A stretch of 64,000 nt of DNA from Planctomycetota bacterium (GTDB taxonomy: Bacteria; Planctomycetota; Phycisphaerae; UBA1845; PWPN01), in assembly GCA_029550525.1 (NCBI GenBank), contig JAKPHF010000011.1, positions 30,058-94,057 of the forward strand, written 5' to 3'. This document shows positions 1-7,651 of this stretch, piece by piece. Made by a program: the position numbers and the translations under genes. How positions within the stretch are numbered: the stretch's first letter is position 1; each line of letters starts with the position of its first letter. The notes under the pieces were generated by a model. It worked only from the letters and a program-made list of their open reading frames with translations, was not told where the DNA came from and searched no databases.

Positions 1-947
1 TCGGCAAGAACATTTTCGGCACGGACTATTCGCTGGACTGCTACATCCATCGCGGCGCCGGTGCCTACGTGTGCGGCGAGGAGACCGGCCTCATGGAGTC
101 GCTCGAAGGCAAGCGGGGCTGGCCGCGCATCAAGCCGCCGTTTCCCGCCATCGAGGGGCTTTTCCGCAAACCCACCGTGGTCAACAACGTCGAGACGTTG
201 GCCTGCCTGCCGCACATCATCGAGCGGGGAGCGGACTGGTTCACCAGCATCGGCACGCCCGGCAGCGCGGGGCCGAAGCTCTACACGACGTCGGGCCCGG
301 TGAATCGGCCGGGCTGCTTCGAGGCGCCGCTGGGCCTGACGGTCCGCGAGTTGATTTACGGCGACGATTTCAGCCGGGGCATGGTGGGCAACAAGAAGGT
401 CAAGGGCGTGATCCCGGGCGGACTGTCTGTGGGGATTCTCACGGGGGACGAGCTGGACTGCCGGCTGGACTTCGAGGACGTGCGCAATTACGGCCTCCTG
501 GGCCTGGGGACGGCCGGGGCCATCGTCCTCAACGAGGATGCCGACATTCGTCGGGTGCTGGCCAACGTCGCGCGGTTCTACGCCCACGAGTCGTGCGGTC
601 AGTGCACGCATTGCCGCGAGGGCACGGGCTGGATGTACCAGATCGCCCGGCGCATCGCCGACGGGGCCGGCCGTGAAGTCGATCTCGATCTCATCATCGA
701 ACTGACGTTCAACATGGGCATGATGCCCGGGCTGAGCATCTGCGGCCTGCCGGACGGGGCAGCCTACCCCATCCGGACCATCGTGCAGAAGTACCGGGCC
801 GAGTTCGAGGAGCACATTCGGCGTGAGGAGGCCGCGCGAGTGGAAGCGGCGATCAAATCCCGCGTGCCCGCCGCGTATTCGCTGCCCATCTGGGGCCAAT
901 TCGTGCCTCAGGGCAAGCAGGCGACGGGCGGGCTCGGCGTGGCGTGA
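1..947 (+). CDS. nuoF: NADH-quinone oxidoreductase subunit F, C-terminal part
   Basis: The gene is cut by the window start; the reading frame is open from base 3. NuoF binds NADH and FMN and carries cluster N3 in the peripheral arm of complex I, passing electrons to NuoG. The visible part begins inside the FMN-binding region, with GAGAYVCGEETGLMES close to the window start. The N3 ligands follow: the CxxCxxC motif SCGQCTHCREGTGW and a later Cys in SICGLPDGAAYP. The C-terminus ends normally after an alanine-rich helix. It is followed by nuoG on the same strand after a 116-base spacer made of imperfect repeat words. Identity is secure; only the N-terminal third is missing. Confidence 0.95.
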   Translation, partial: GKNIFGTDYSLDCYIHRGAGAYVCGEETGLMESLEGKRGWPRIKPPFPAIEGLFRKPTVVNNVETLACLPHIIERGADWFTSIGTPGSAGPKLYTTSGPVNRPGCFEAPLGLTVRELIYGDDFSRGMVGNKKVKGVIPGGLSVGILTGDELDCRLDFEDVRNYGLLGLGTAGAIVLNEDADIRRVLANVARFYAHESCGQCTHCREGTGWMYQIARRIADGAGREVDLDLIIELTFNMGMMPGLSICGLPDGAAYPIRTIVQKYRAEFEEHIRREEAARVEAAIKSRVPAAYSLPIWGQFVPQGKQATGGLGVA

Positions 948-1063
948 ATTGAGCGAGAAGATCTGACGTGAAACGTGCGAGGTGAGAAGCAGGAAGTGAG
1001 CGGACGCGGCTTGCCCACGCGGCTGGGTTCCGGCTTCTGATCTCTCACGGGTCGAGTGCACCG
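948..1063. repeat. nuoF-nuoG spacer with imperfect inverted short-word repeat
   Basis: This spacer lies inside the operon and holds no gene. It contains words such as GTGAAACGTGCGAGGTGAGAAG on one side and GGCTTCTGATCTCTCACG on the other, giving an imperfect inverted repeat (gtgagaag near 981 against cttctgatctctcac near 1034). It resembles in style, not in sequence identity, the other spacer repeats of the window. Confidence 0.45.
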
Positions 1064-2803
1064 ATGGCCAAGATCATCATTGACGGACAACCGGTGGAGT
1101 GCCGCGACGGCATCAGCGTGCTGCAGGCTGCCCTGGAGGCGGGCTGGGACATCCCGCACTATTGCTATCATCCGGCCCTGTCGGTCGTCGCATCGTGCCG
1201 GCTGTGTCTGATGGAAATGAAAATGCCCAATCCCAAGACCAAGGAAATGGATTGGGCACCCAAGCTCATCCCGAGCTGCCAGACGCCCGTGCGCGACGGC
1301 CTGGAAGTGCGGTTCGACTCCGACGTCGTTCGCAACAACCAGGAGCGCGTGCTCGAATACTATCTGATCAACCATCCACTCGATTGCCCGGTATGCGACA
1401 AGGCCGGCGAGTGCTACCTGCAGGACTACAACTATCAGTTCGGCAAGGCCCGCTCGCGGATGGTCGATCCCAAGCACAAGAACCCCAAGAAGGACATCGG
1501 ACCGCACACGCTCCTGTATCAGGATCGCTGCGTCATGTGTACGCGGTGCGTGCGGTTTGCCCAGGAGATCGCGGGCACGAGCGAGCTGTGCATCGTCAAT
1601 CGCGGTAACCGGGCGGAAATCGACATCTTCCCCGGCCACCCGCTCGACAATCCGCTGCAGGGCAACGTGGTGGACCTGTGTCCGGTGGGATCGCTGCTCG
1701 ACAAGGACTTCCTGTTCAAGCAGCGCGTCTGGTTCATGCGGAAGCACGCGTCGATCTGCCGGGCGTGCAGCACCGGCTGTGCGATCTTTGTCGATGAGAA
1801 CGAACAGCGGGTCTATCGGCTGCGGCCGCGTTACAATCCGGGCGTCAACGACTGGTGGATCTGCGACGAAGGACGCTTCGGCTGGAAGTTCGTCCACGAT
1901 GAGCGGCGCATCGCCCGTCCTCGACTGCGGCGCGGCAATCAGGTCGAGTCGCCGGCGTGGGAATCGATACCGGCCATCGTGCGCCATCGACTCGAACAGG
2001 TCGTGGCCCAGCACGGTCCGGGATCGGTCGCCGTCCAACTGTCGCCCGAATTGGCTTGTGAAGAGGCGTGGCTGCTCGCGTCATTTGTCCGGTCCATCGC
2101 GCCGGAAGCGGCGCTGGCGGTCGGCGACGTGCAGCTTGTCGGCGAGGATCAACGATTCCCCATCGGTACGGCCGCGTCCGAATCACAGTCCTCAGCGCCC
2201 GGCGCTGCTCCGGACTCGGAACCGGCGCAGGGCGGCAAGCCGGCCGCCGAACAGGGCGATCGCAGTCCGGTCGGCAGCCTGCCCGTACTGAACGGCGTCA
2301 AGTTCATCATCCACGCAGAGAAGAATCCAAACCGCCGCGGCATCGAAGCCGTGCTGCGGGGCTTGGGCGGCAACGTGATCAGCCGCGAGGATCTGATGGC
2401 TCGCGCCGGCAAGGGCGAATTCAAGGCGATGTGGATCGCCGGCGGCTATCCCAAGCCGGATTGGCCGACCAAGGAACTGGTCACCGCGGCCGGCAAGACC
2501 GAGTTCCTTGTCGTGCAGGATACGTTCGAGAACGGCCTGACCGCGGCGGCGCACTTGGTCTTGCCATTCTGCGCGTGGCTGGAGCGGGAAGGAACGTTCG
2601 TGAACTTCCAAGGCCGTGCGCAGCCCTTCGAGCGGGCAATTAATCCGCCTGAGGGGGCGATGACAGACGGACAGTACCTTTGGGCCGTGGCCGGCTACTC
2701 GGGTCTGTACCGGGCGGCCAAGGTGCGGGAACTGATGGCAGCCGCCGTGCCGGAGTTGAATGATTTGCACGTGCCGCCGGACCCGCCGGAGCACCAGCAC
2801 TGA
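1064..2803 (+). CDS. nuoG: NADH-quinone oxidoreductase subunit G, compact form
   Basis: NuoG is the iron-sulfur wire of the complex I peripheral arm. The N-terminal [2Fe-2S] ferredoxin domain has Cys ligands in CYHP, CRLC and SCQTP (residues about 35-75). The His-Cys3 motif HPLDCPVCDKAGEC follows near residue 105, then a 4Fe-4S pair in CVMCTRC and DLCPVG. The N7-type ligands are retained in CRACSTGC with a later WICDEG. At 579 residues it is shorter than most NuoG proteins: after residue about 340 a low-complexity Ser/Ala/Gly/Pro linker of about 45 residues replaces much of the molybdopterin-oxidoreductase fold. A short remnant with AGGYPKPDW and a C-terminal part with EREGTFVNFQGRAQ remain. 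The start at 1064 gives the canonical AKIIIDGQPVE beginning. Confidence 0.93.
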   Translation: MAKIIIDGQPVECRDGISVLQAALEAGWDIPHYCYHPALSVVASCRLCLMEMKMPNPKTKEMDWAPKLIPSCQTPVRDGLEVRFDSDVVRNNQERVLEYYLINHPLDCPVCDKAGECYLQDYNYQFGKARSRMVDPKHKNPKKDIGPHTLLYQDRCVMCTRCVRFAQEIAGTSELCIVNRGNRAEIDIFPGHPLDNPLQGNVVDLCPVGSLLDKDFLFKQRVWFMRKHASICRACSTGCAIFVDENEQRVYRLRPRYNPGVNDWWICDEGRFGWKFVHDERRIARPRLRRGNQVESPAWESIPAIVRHRLEQVVAQHGPGSVAVQLSPELACEEAWLLASFVRSIAPEAALAVGDVQLVGEDQRFPIGTAASESQSSAPGAAPDSEPAQGGKPAAEQGDRSPVGSLPVLNGVKFIIHAEKNPNRRGIEAVLRGLGGNVISREDLMARAGKGEFKAMWIAGGYPKPDWPTKELVTAAGKTEFLVVQDTFENGLTAAAHLVLPFCAWLEREGTFVNFQGRAQPFERAINPPEGAMTDGQYLWAVAGYSGLYRAAKVRELMAAAVPELNDLHVPPDPPEHQH

Positions 2804-2971
2804 GAAGGACGAATGACGAAGCTCGAATGACGAATTACGAATAAATGACGGAATCCGAATGAAGATGCCAGTATTGATGTGCGACGCCAATGGGCGTTTG
2901 CGTCATTCGAGCTTCGGGCTTCATTCGTCATTCGGATTTCGGCATTCGACATTGACGCTTGAGATTCACCC
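2804..2971. repeat. nuoG-nuoH spacer: inverted array of TGACGAA/TTCGTCA words
   Basis: The left arm (about 2808-2860) is built of GGACGAATGACGAAGCTCG-type words. The right arm (about 2900-2960) has the complementary words GTCATTCGAGCTTCGGGC and TTCATTCGTCATTCGG, so the RNA could fold into a long imperfect hairpin within the nuo transcript. The same words recur at 18029-18070 and 27889-28066. There is no coding potential apart from low-complexity frames reading like FVIRHSSFVIR. Confidence 0.8.
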
Positions 2972-4156
2972 ATGTTGGGTTTCGCAATCACACAGTTCTG
3001 GTTCAGCGTCGGCTTGATGGCCGTCCTTTTGGGCATCATCCTGACTGCGGTCGCGTACTGCATTCTGCTCGAACGCAAGGTGTCGGCGTGGATGCAGGAT
3101 CGACTGGGGCCCAACCGCGTGGGGCCGGGCGGACTCTTGCAGCCGCTGGCCGACGGCCTGAAGTTCTTTATCAAGGAAGACATCACCAGCTCGCGCGTGG
3201 ACCGCGTCATGTTTGTGCTCGCTCCCGGCATCGCCTTTACCATCGCCGGTATCGCTTTCGCGGTGATCCCCTGGGCCGGGGCGGTCGAGATCGGCGGCCA
3301 AAGACTCTGGACACAGGTGGCGACCATCGACATTGGCCTGCTCTACATCCTGGCCGTCGGCTCGCTGGCTGTGTATGGCGTCGTGCTGGGCGGCTGGGCG
3401 AGCAACAACAAGTATTCGCTTTATGGCGGCATCCGTGGGGCGGCGTCCATGCTCAGCTACGAAGTCCCCATGGGCCTGGCCATCCTCGTGGTCGTGCTCA
3501 CGTCGGGCGAGGTCCGACTCGAGCGGATTGTCAGCCAGCAGATGGGCACCACATGGAACGTCCTCCTGCACCCGCTGGCGTTCCTCATCCTGCTGACCAC
3601 CTCCTTCGCCGAGACCAATCGCGCTCCGTTCGACCTGGCCGAGGCCGAGCAGGAGCTGATCGGCGGATACCAGACCGAATACAGCTCCATGAAGATGGCC
3701 CTGTTCTACCTGGGCGAGTACTTCCACATGATCACGGCCAGTGCCTTCATGATCGTGCTCTTTCTGGGCGGCTGGGAGCTGTTCCCGTCCAGTGCCCGCA
3801 CGGGTTGGACCTGGGTGGCCTGGCTCAACGACGATCCAAGCTGGGCGGCGATGAGCTGCCGTTTCTTCATCATGAGCGGCAAGATCTTCCTGTTCATCTT
3901 TTTCTTCATGTGGATTCGCTGGACACTGCCGCGGTTCCGTTTCGACCAGCTCATGAGGCTGTGCTGGACGGGCCTGGTGCCTGTAGGTCTCGTGTTGGTC
4001 GCGCTGGTCGGCGTGCTGGTGTACTTGGGGCGGCCGATTTCGATCTGGGCGACGCTGGGCAATGTCGTGGTGTTCGCGGCACTGGTGTTATACATGGCGA
4101 TCCGATCGCCGAAGCTGACGGGTCGACAGCCGTATTTGCCGGCGCTGGACGTGTGA
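2972..4156 (+). CDS. nuoH: NADH-quinone oxidoreductase subunit H
   Basis: NuoH is the membrane subunit at the junction of the two arms of complex I and forms part of the quinone chamber. The protein has 394 residues and about eight to nine hydrophobic segments. Family signatures are visible: ERKVSAWMQDRLGPNRVGP near the N-terminus and ETNRAPFDLAEAEQELIGG followed by YQTEYSSMKMALFYLGEY near residue 215-250. The conserved carboxylates of these loops are present, so it should be functional. It follows nuoG after a repeat-filled spacer, and is followed not by nuoI but by a xylanase gene. Confidence 0.96.
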   Translation: MLGFAITQFWFSVGLMAVLLGIILTAVAYCILLERKVSAWMQDRLGPNRVGPGGLLQPLADGLKFFIKEDITSSRVDRVMFVLAPGIAFTIAGIAFAVIPWAGAVEIGGQRLWTQVATIDIGLLYILAVGSLAVYGVVLGGWASNNKYSLYGGIRGAASMLSYEVPMGLAILVVVLTSGEVRLERIVSQQMGTTWNVLLHPLAFLILLTTSFAETNRAPFDLAEAEQELIGGYQTEYSSMKMALFYLGEYFHMITASAFMIVLFLGGWELFPSSARTGWTWVAWLNDDPSWAAMSCRFFIMSGKIFLFIFFFMWIRWTLPRFRFDQLMRLCWTGLVPVGLVLVALVGVLVYLGRPISIWATLGNVVVFAALVLYMAIRSPKLTGRQPYLPALDV

Positions 4157-4493
4157 ACGCATTACGTTTGTTTCCGCCCCGCAGGGGCGAGGGGCAATAG
4201 CCGGCGGCGTAAGCCGCCGGAATGAGAAATCGCCACGTTTTCTTCTTCTTTGATCGGGCCGGCTTCGCCGGCCCGATCAAAGAAGAAAAAGGAGAATCGT
4301 CGCGACGGTCCGGGGGCTCACGCCCCCGGCTATTGACTGCCGCCCTGTGCAGGACGGGAGATCTGGGAGCGACTGCCGCCCCGACGGGGCTGAAAAATCC
4401 GAGATCGCGTTCCGCGAGATCGCGGACGACGAGAGCGAGGACGAGACTGCGAGAACAACGGCGAATGCACCAGAGGATCAGCGGAGGCAACTT
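4157..4493. repeat. nuoH-GH10 spacer: nested hairpins including a perfect 21-bp stem
   Basis: This 337-base non-coding stretch is almost entirely inverted repeat. At 4172-4222 lies a unit with CGCCCCGCAGGGGCG, CAATAGCC and GGCGGCGTAAGCCGCC. An inverted version lies at about 4311-4355 (GGGGGCTCACGCCCCC, GGCTATTG, then CCTGTGCAGG). Between them 4243-4263 pairs perfectly with 4267-4287 around a 3-base loop (core GATCGGGCCGGC). That stem is T-rich on its 5' side and A-rich on its 3' side, the reverse of an intrinsic terminator. A third small unit CGCCCCGACGGGGCTGAAAA follows at about 4378. Confidence 0.85.
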
Positions 4494-5798
4494 GTGACGA
4501 CAGCTTGGCTCTTGGTTTCGGCGTTGACGCTGGCGGCGCCTTCGGAGAAGGAGATCCTGGACGGAGCGGATGCGCGCATTCGGGAACATCGCACGGCCGA
4601 GGCGGTGTTGCGCATCCTCGATCGCGAGGACCGGCCGCTGCCCGCCGGTACGGAAGTGCGCATCGAACAGACCAATCACGCGTTCCTGTTCGGGTGCAAC
4701 ATCTTCGTTCTCGGCCGCTTCAAGACGCCCGAGGAAAACGAGGCCTACGCGAAGCACTTCGCCGAGTTGCTGAACTATGCCACGCTGCCCTTTTACTGGT
4801 GGGCCTACGAACAGAAGTCCGACGCTCCCGGCCACGATCGTATCGACGAGATCGCCCACTGGTGTCGGGAGAACAACGTGCAGATGAAAGGGCACCCACT
4901 GGCCTGGAACTACATCGATCCGAAGTGGATCCCGAACGATGTGGACTTGGCCCGTTCGCTGCAGATGGCCCGAATCTTCCGCGAGGTCAGCCATTTCAAG
5001 AACACCATCGACATCTGGGACGTGGTCAACGAGGCCACTGCCTATGACCGTCCCGAGCTCATCAAGAATGCGCCCGTGACCACCCGCGTTATTCGTGAGA
5101 CGGGCGTGGGACCGTATCTCCGCCAGGCGTTCAAGGCGGCCCGTGCCGCCAACCCGCAAGCCACGCTCATCATCAACGATTATCGCGACGGCGAGGACTA
5201 CGCGTACAAGGTGCTCAACGAGCTGGTGGACGACCAGGGCAAGCCGCTGTACGACGTCATCGGCATCCAGTCGCACCAGCACGGCGGGGCGTGGTCGGTT
5301 CAGCACATTTGGGAAGTCTGCGAGCGGTTTAAGCGCTACGGCAAGCCGCTGCACTTCACCGAAACGACGTTCGTTTCCGGCAAGCAGGGTTGGGGCCTGA
5401 CGGATGCGGACCCGAATTTCAAATGGGAAAGCACGCCCGAAGGCGAGCAGCGGCAGGCCGACGACGCCGAGCGGTTCTACACTGTTCTGTTCAGCCATCC
5501 GGCGGTCGAGGCGATCACCTGGTGGGACTTCGCCGACGCCATGGCCTGGCAGGAAGCGCCGGCCGGGCTGATCGACAAGAACCTCAAACCCAAGCCTGTC
5601 TATCATCGGCTCAAGTCGCTGATCAAGGGCAAGTGGTGGACGCAGACGACCGCCCGGATCGGCGACGATGGGACGGCCCGGTTCCGAGGGTTCCTGGGGA
5701 CGTACCGCTTGGCCGCCAGTACGGGTGACGCCGCTGCTATCGGCGAGTTCACGTTGTCCCGGTCGGCCGACGGCGCAGTCGAGGTCCGATTGAAATAA
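4494..5798 (+). CDS. Secreted endo-1,4-beta-xylanase, glycoside hydrolase family 10
   Basis: Predicted to hydrolyse xylan outside the cytoplasm. The GTG at 4494 was chosen because GGAGG lies just upstream and the product then begins with a short signal peptide (TTAWLLVSALTLAAP). The upstream open frame is repeat sequence. GH10 hallmarks are the substrate-binding KGHPLAWN, the acid/base Glu in WDVVNEA (about E180) and the nucleophile Glu in HFTETTF (about E290). The C-terminal 50 residues form a small beta-rich tail. It sits between nuoH and nuoI on the same strand, only 27 bases before nuoI, and has no functional relation to complex I. It probably arrived with the repeat block on its 5' side, but its base composition is not obviously foreign. 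Confidence 0.9.
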   Translation: MTTAWLLVSALTLAAPSEKEILDGADARIREHRTAEAVLRILDREDRPLPAGTEVRIEQTNHAFLFGCNIFVLGRFKTPEENEAYAKHFAELLNYATLPFYWWAYEQKSDAPGHDRIDEIAHWCRENNVQMKGHPLAWNYIDPKWIPNDVDLARSLQMARIFREVSHFKNTIDIWDVVNEATAYDRPELIKNAPVTTRVIRETGVGPYLRQAFKAARAANPQATLIINDYRDGEDYAYKVLNELVDDQGKPLYDVIGIQSHQHGGAWSVQHIWEVCERFKRYGKPLHFTETTFVSGKQGWGLTDADPNFKWESTPEGEQRQADDAERFYTVLFSHPAVEAITWWDFADAMAWQEAPAGLIDKNLKPKPVYHRLKSLIKGKWWTQTTARIGDDGTARFRGFLGTYRLAASTGDAAAIGEFTLSRSADGAVEVRLK

Positions 5799-5825
5799 GG
5801 CGCATCGGTTTCGAGTGCCGGTGCC

Positions 5826-6419
5826 ATGATCATGATCGACGAAAAAGACATCATCGAGATCCCCGACCCCACGCTGACCGCGGCGGATAAGCTGTATCTG
5901 CCGCAGGTGCTGGTGGGCTTGAAGACGACGTTTCGGCATCTCTTCAAGAAGAAGCTCACCGTCCAGTACCCGGAGGAGCGCAAACCCGTCCGCGTCGAGA
6001 ATTATCGCGGCGTGCATCGGCTCAACCGCGACGAGCAAGGCCGCGTGGCGTGCGTGGCCTGCTTCATGTGCCAGACTGCGTGCCCGGCACACTGCATCCA
6101 CATCGAGGCGGGCGAGTCGCCCTGGCCCGATCGCGAGAAGTATCCGGTCAAGTTTGACATCGACGAGCTGCGGTGCATTTTCTGCGGCATGTGCGAGGAA
6201 GCCTGTCCGGTGGACGCCATCGAACTGACGCCGGAGCATACGCTCGTGGGCATGACCCGCGAGGAGATGATCTTCGACAAGGAGAAGCTCCTGGACATGT
6301 TCGACCGCACGCGTGAGGTCAAGCCGCGGCGCAATCCGAAGATCACGGGCTATCCCGTGGGCGGGCCGATTCCGCAGGTGGACGACAACCCGATCGAAAA
6401 GGGAGGCTACGGAGCGTGA
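5826..6419 (+). CDS. nuoI: NADH-quinone oxidoreductase subunit I
   Basis: NuoI carries clusters N6a and N6b and links NuoG to N2 in NuoB. Two ferredoxin-type motifs are visible, CVACFMCQTACP and CIFCGMCEEACP, each followed by the Cys-Pro that completes the partner cluster. The 197-residue length is normal. Two in-frame ATGs (5826 and 5832) are possible starts. The gene follows the xylanase gene closely, and its stop overlaps the nuoJ start in GTGA, showing translational coupling with nuoJ. Confidence 0.96.
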   Translation: MIMIDEKDIIEIPDPTLTAADKLYLPQVLVGLKTTFRHLFKKKLTVQYPEERKPVRVENYRGVHRLNRDEQGRVACVACFMCQTACPAHCIHIEAGESPWPDREKYPVKFDIDELRCIFCGMCEEACPVDAIELTPEHTLVGMTREEMIFDKEKLLDMFDRTREVKPRRNPKITGYPVGGPIPQVDDNPIEKGGYGA

Positions 6420-7297
6420 CCGCTGCCGCGCTATATGGCTTGTATATCGTGCTCGCCGTCCTGGCCGGCGGCGTGTACCTCGCGCTGCCCGCGGAACGGC
6501 CGCTGGTCCGGCGCGTCTGGCAGGCGGGGCTTATCGTGGGGGCTGCGGGGCTGGTCGGGCTGGCCATGTACCTGGCCTGGTGGATCGGAGCCGGCTTCGA
6601 GGGCCGCGTGTTCTTCGTCATGTTCGCGTTGTTGGCCATCGCGGGGGCCGTCGGCGTGGTGACGCATCGGCGGCCGGTCTACAGTGCGGTGTTCCTCGTG
6701 CTGGTCGTGCTGGCCGTGTCGGGCCTGTGCATCCTCGCCGCTGCCGAGTTCCTGGCCGCCGCGCTGGTCATCGTGTACGGCGGCGCCATTCTGGTCACGT
6801 ACATCTTCGTGATCATGCTCGCCCAGCAGGGCGGCGAAGCCTCTTACGACCGGCGCTCCCATGAGCCGCTGGCCGCCGTGATCATGGGCTTCGCTCTCAT
6901 GGCGGCTACCACGCAGGCCATGGTCGCCACCGATCCCATCGCGTTGCACGCGATTGAGGCAAGACACGTGGCGCTGGCAGGGGCTGACGCTGAGGACGCC
7001 GACGCCCGTGCCGCGGAAAGCGTCGCCGACACGGCCGCGTCGCCAAGCGGTACCGCAGAACCCGGTAACGTGCGAAAGGTGGGGGCCGTGCTGGCTCGCG
7101 ACTACATGATTGCCGTGCAGGTGGCGGGCCTGCTCATGCTCGTGGCTATGGTCGGAGCCATCGCCATCGCGCGCAAGAAGATTGATCCCGAGGATCTGAC
7201 CGAGCACGAGGTGGCGCAACTGGAAGCGGCCGCCAAGGCCGAGCCGCCCGGGCGATTTGTCGAGCCGTTTGCGAGGGTCACCCGTGAGCATCGTTAA
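6416..7297 (+). CDS. nuoJ: NADH-quinone oxidoreductase subunit J
   Basis: Membrane subunit of complex I. The protein has 293 residues with five hydrophobic segments, and the conserved segment around residues 105-135 includes LVIVYGGAILVTYIFVIML. Compared with the usual 165-220 residues it is long: an Ala/Asp/Glu-rich soluble insertion (about residues 180-220, with ADAEDADARAAESVADTAAS) separates the last two membrane helices. It starts at the GTG overlapping the nuoI stop and overlaps the start of nuoK by 14 bases. Confidence 0.93.
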   Translation: MTAAALYGLYIVLAVLAGGVYLALPAERPLVRRVWQAGLIVGAAGLVGLAMYLAWWIGAGFEGRVFFVMFALLAIAGAVGVVTHRRPVYSAVFLVLVVLAVSGLCILAAAEFLAAALVIVYGGAILVTYIFVIMLAQQGGEASYDRRSHEPLAAVIMGFALMAATTQAMVATDPIALHAIEARHVALAGADAEDADARAAESVADTAASPSGTAEPGNVRKVGAVLARDYMIAVQVAGLLMLVAMVGAIAIARKKIDPEDLTEHEVAQLEAAAKAEPPGRFVEPFARVTREHR

Positions 7298-7586
7298 CGC
7301 TTACATCCTGGTCGGCGCCATCCTGTTCGCGATCGGACTGGTGGGTTTTCTGTCGCGCCGCAACCTGATCCTGATGTTCCTGTCCACCGAGATCATGTTC
7401 CAGGGTGTGATCCTGAATCTCGTGGGATTCGGTATTCGGCACTTGGACCTGAAGGGTCAGACGTTCGCGCTGTTCCTGATCGTCATCGCCGCGGTGGAAG
7501 CCGGCCTAGCCTTGGGCCTGGTGGTGCTCTTGTTCCGGCGGCAGGGAACGCTCGACGCGGAAGACTGGCAAAGGATGAAAGGGTAA
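7284..7586 (+). CDS. nuoK: NADH-quinone oxidoreductase subunit K
   Basis: Small antiporter-like membrane subunit of complex I, 100 residues and three transmembrane helices. The GTG at 7284 gives the family-typical N-terminus (SIVNAYILVGAILFAIGLVG). A longer frame starting at 7257 would add residues without homology and overlap nuoJ more. Conserved Glu residues within the helices are present (STEIMFQG and IAAVEAGLALGL). It is followed by a 65-base spacer of repeat words before nuoL. Confidence 0.94.
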   Translation: MSIVNAYILVGAILFAIGLVGFLSRRNLILMFLSTEIMFQGVILNLVGFGIRHLDLKGQTFALFLIVIAAVEAGLALGLVVLLFRRQGTLDAEDWQRMKG

Positions 7587-7651
7587 CGAAGCTGTCAGCC
7601 GTCAGCTATCAGCTTTCATCCATCAAGTATTAACTGTCGGCCGGGAAAGAG
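7587..7651. repeat. nuoK-nuoL spacer with CAGCTATCAGC-type words
   Basis: The spacer holds GAAGCTGTCAGCCGTCAGC followed by TATCAGCTTTCATCC, tandem variants of the word GTCAGC/TATCAGC. Closely related words (GGCTGATAGCTGACAGCTC) form the spacer at 53700-53768. No gene is visible. Confidence 0.6.

Noticed and set aside
4243..4287. Intrinsic terminator at the end of nuoH
   Set aside because: The stem is followed by A residues, not T residues, on the plus strand, and operon genes continue downstream.
3951..6239. A 762-codon open frame on the minus strand opposite nuoH, the xylanase and nuoI
   Set aside because: It is antisense to three genes with clear family motifs, and its translation is low-complexity Arg/Leu/Val/Asp-rich with no recognisable domain. 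High GC creates such frames.
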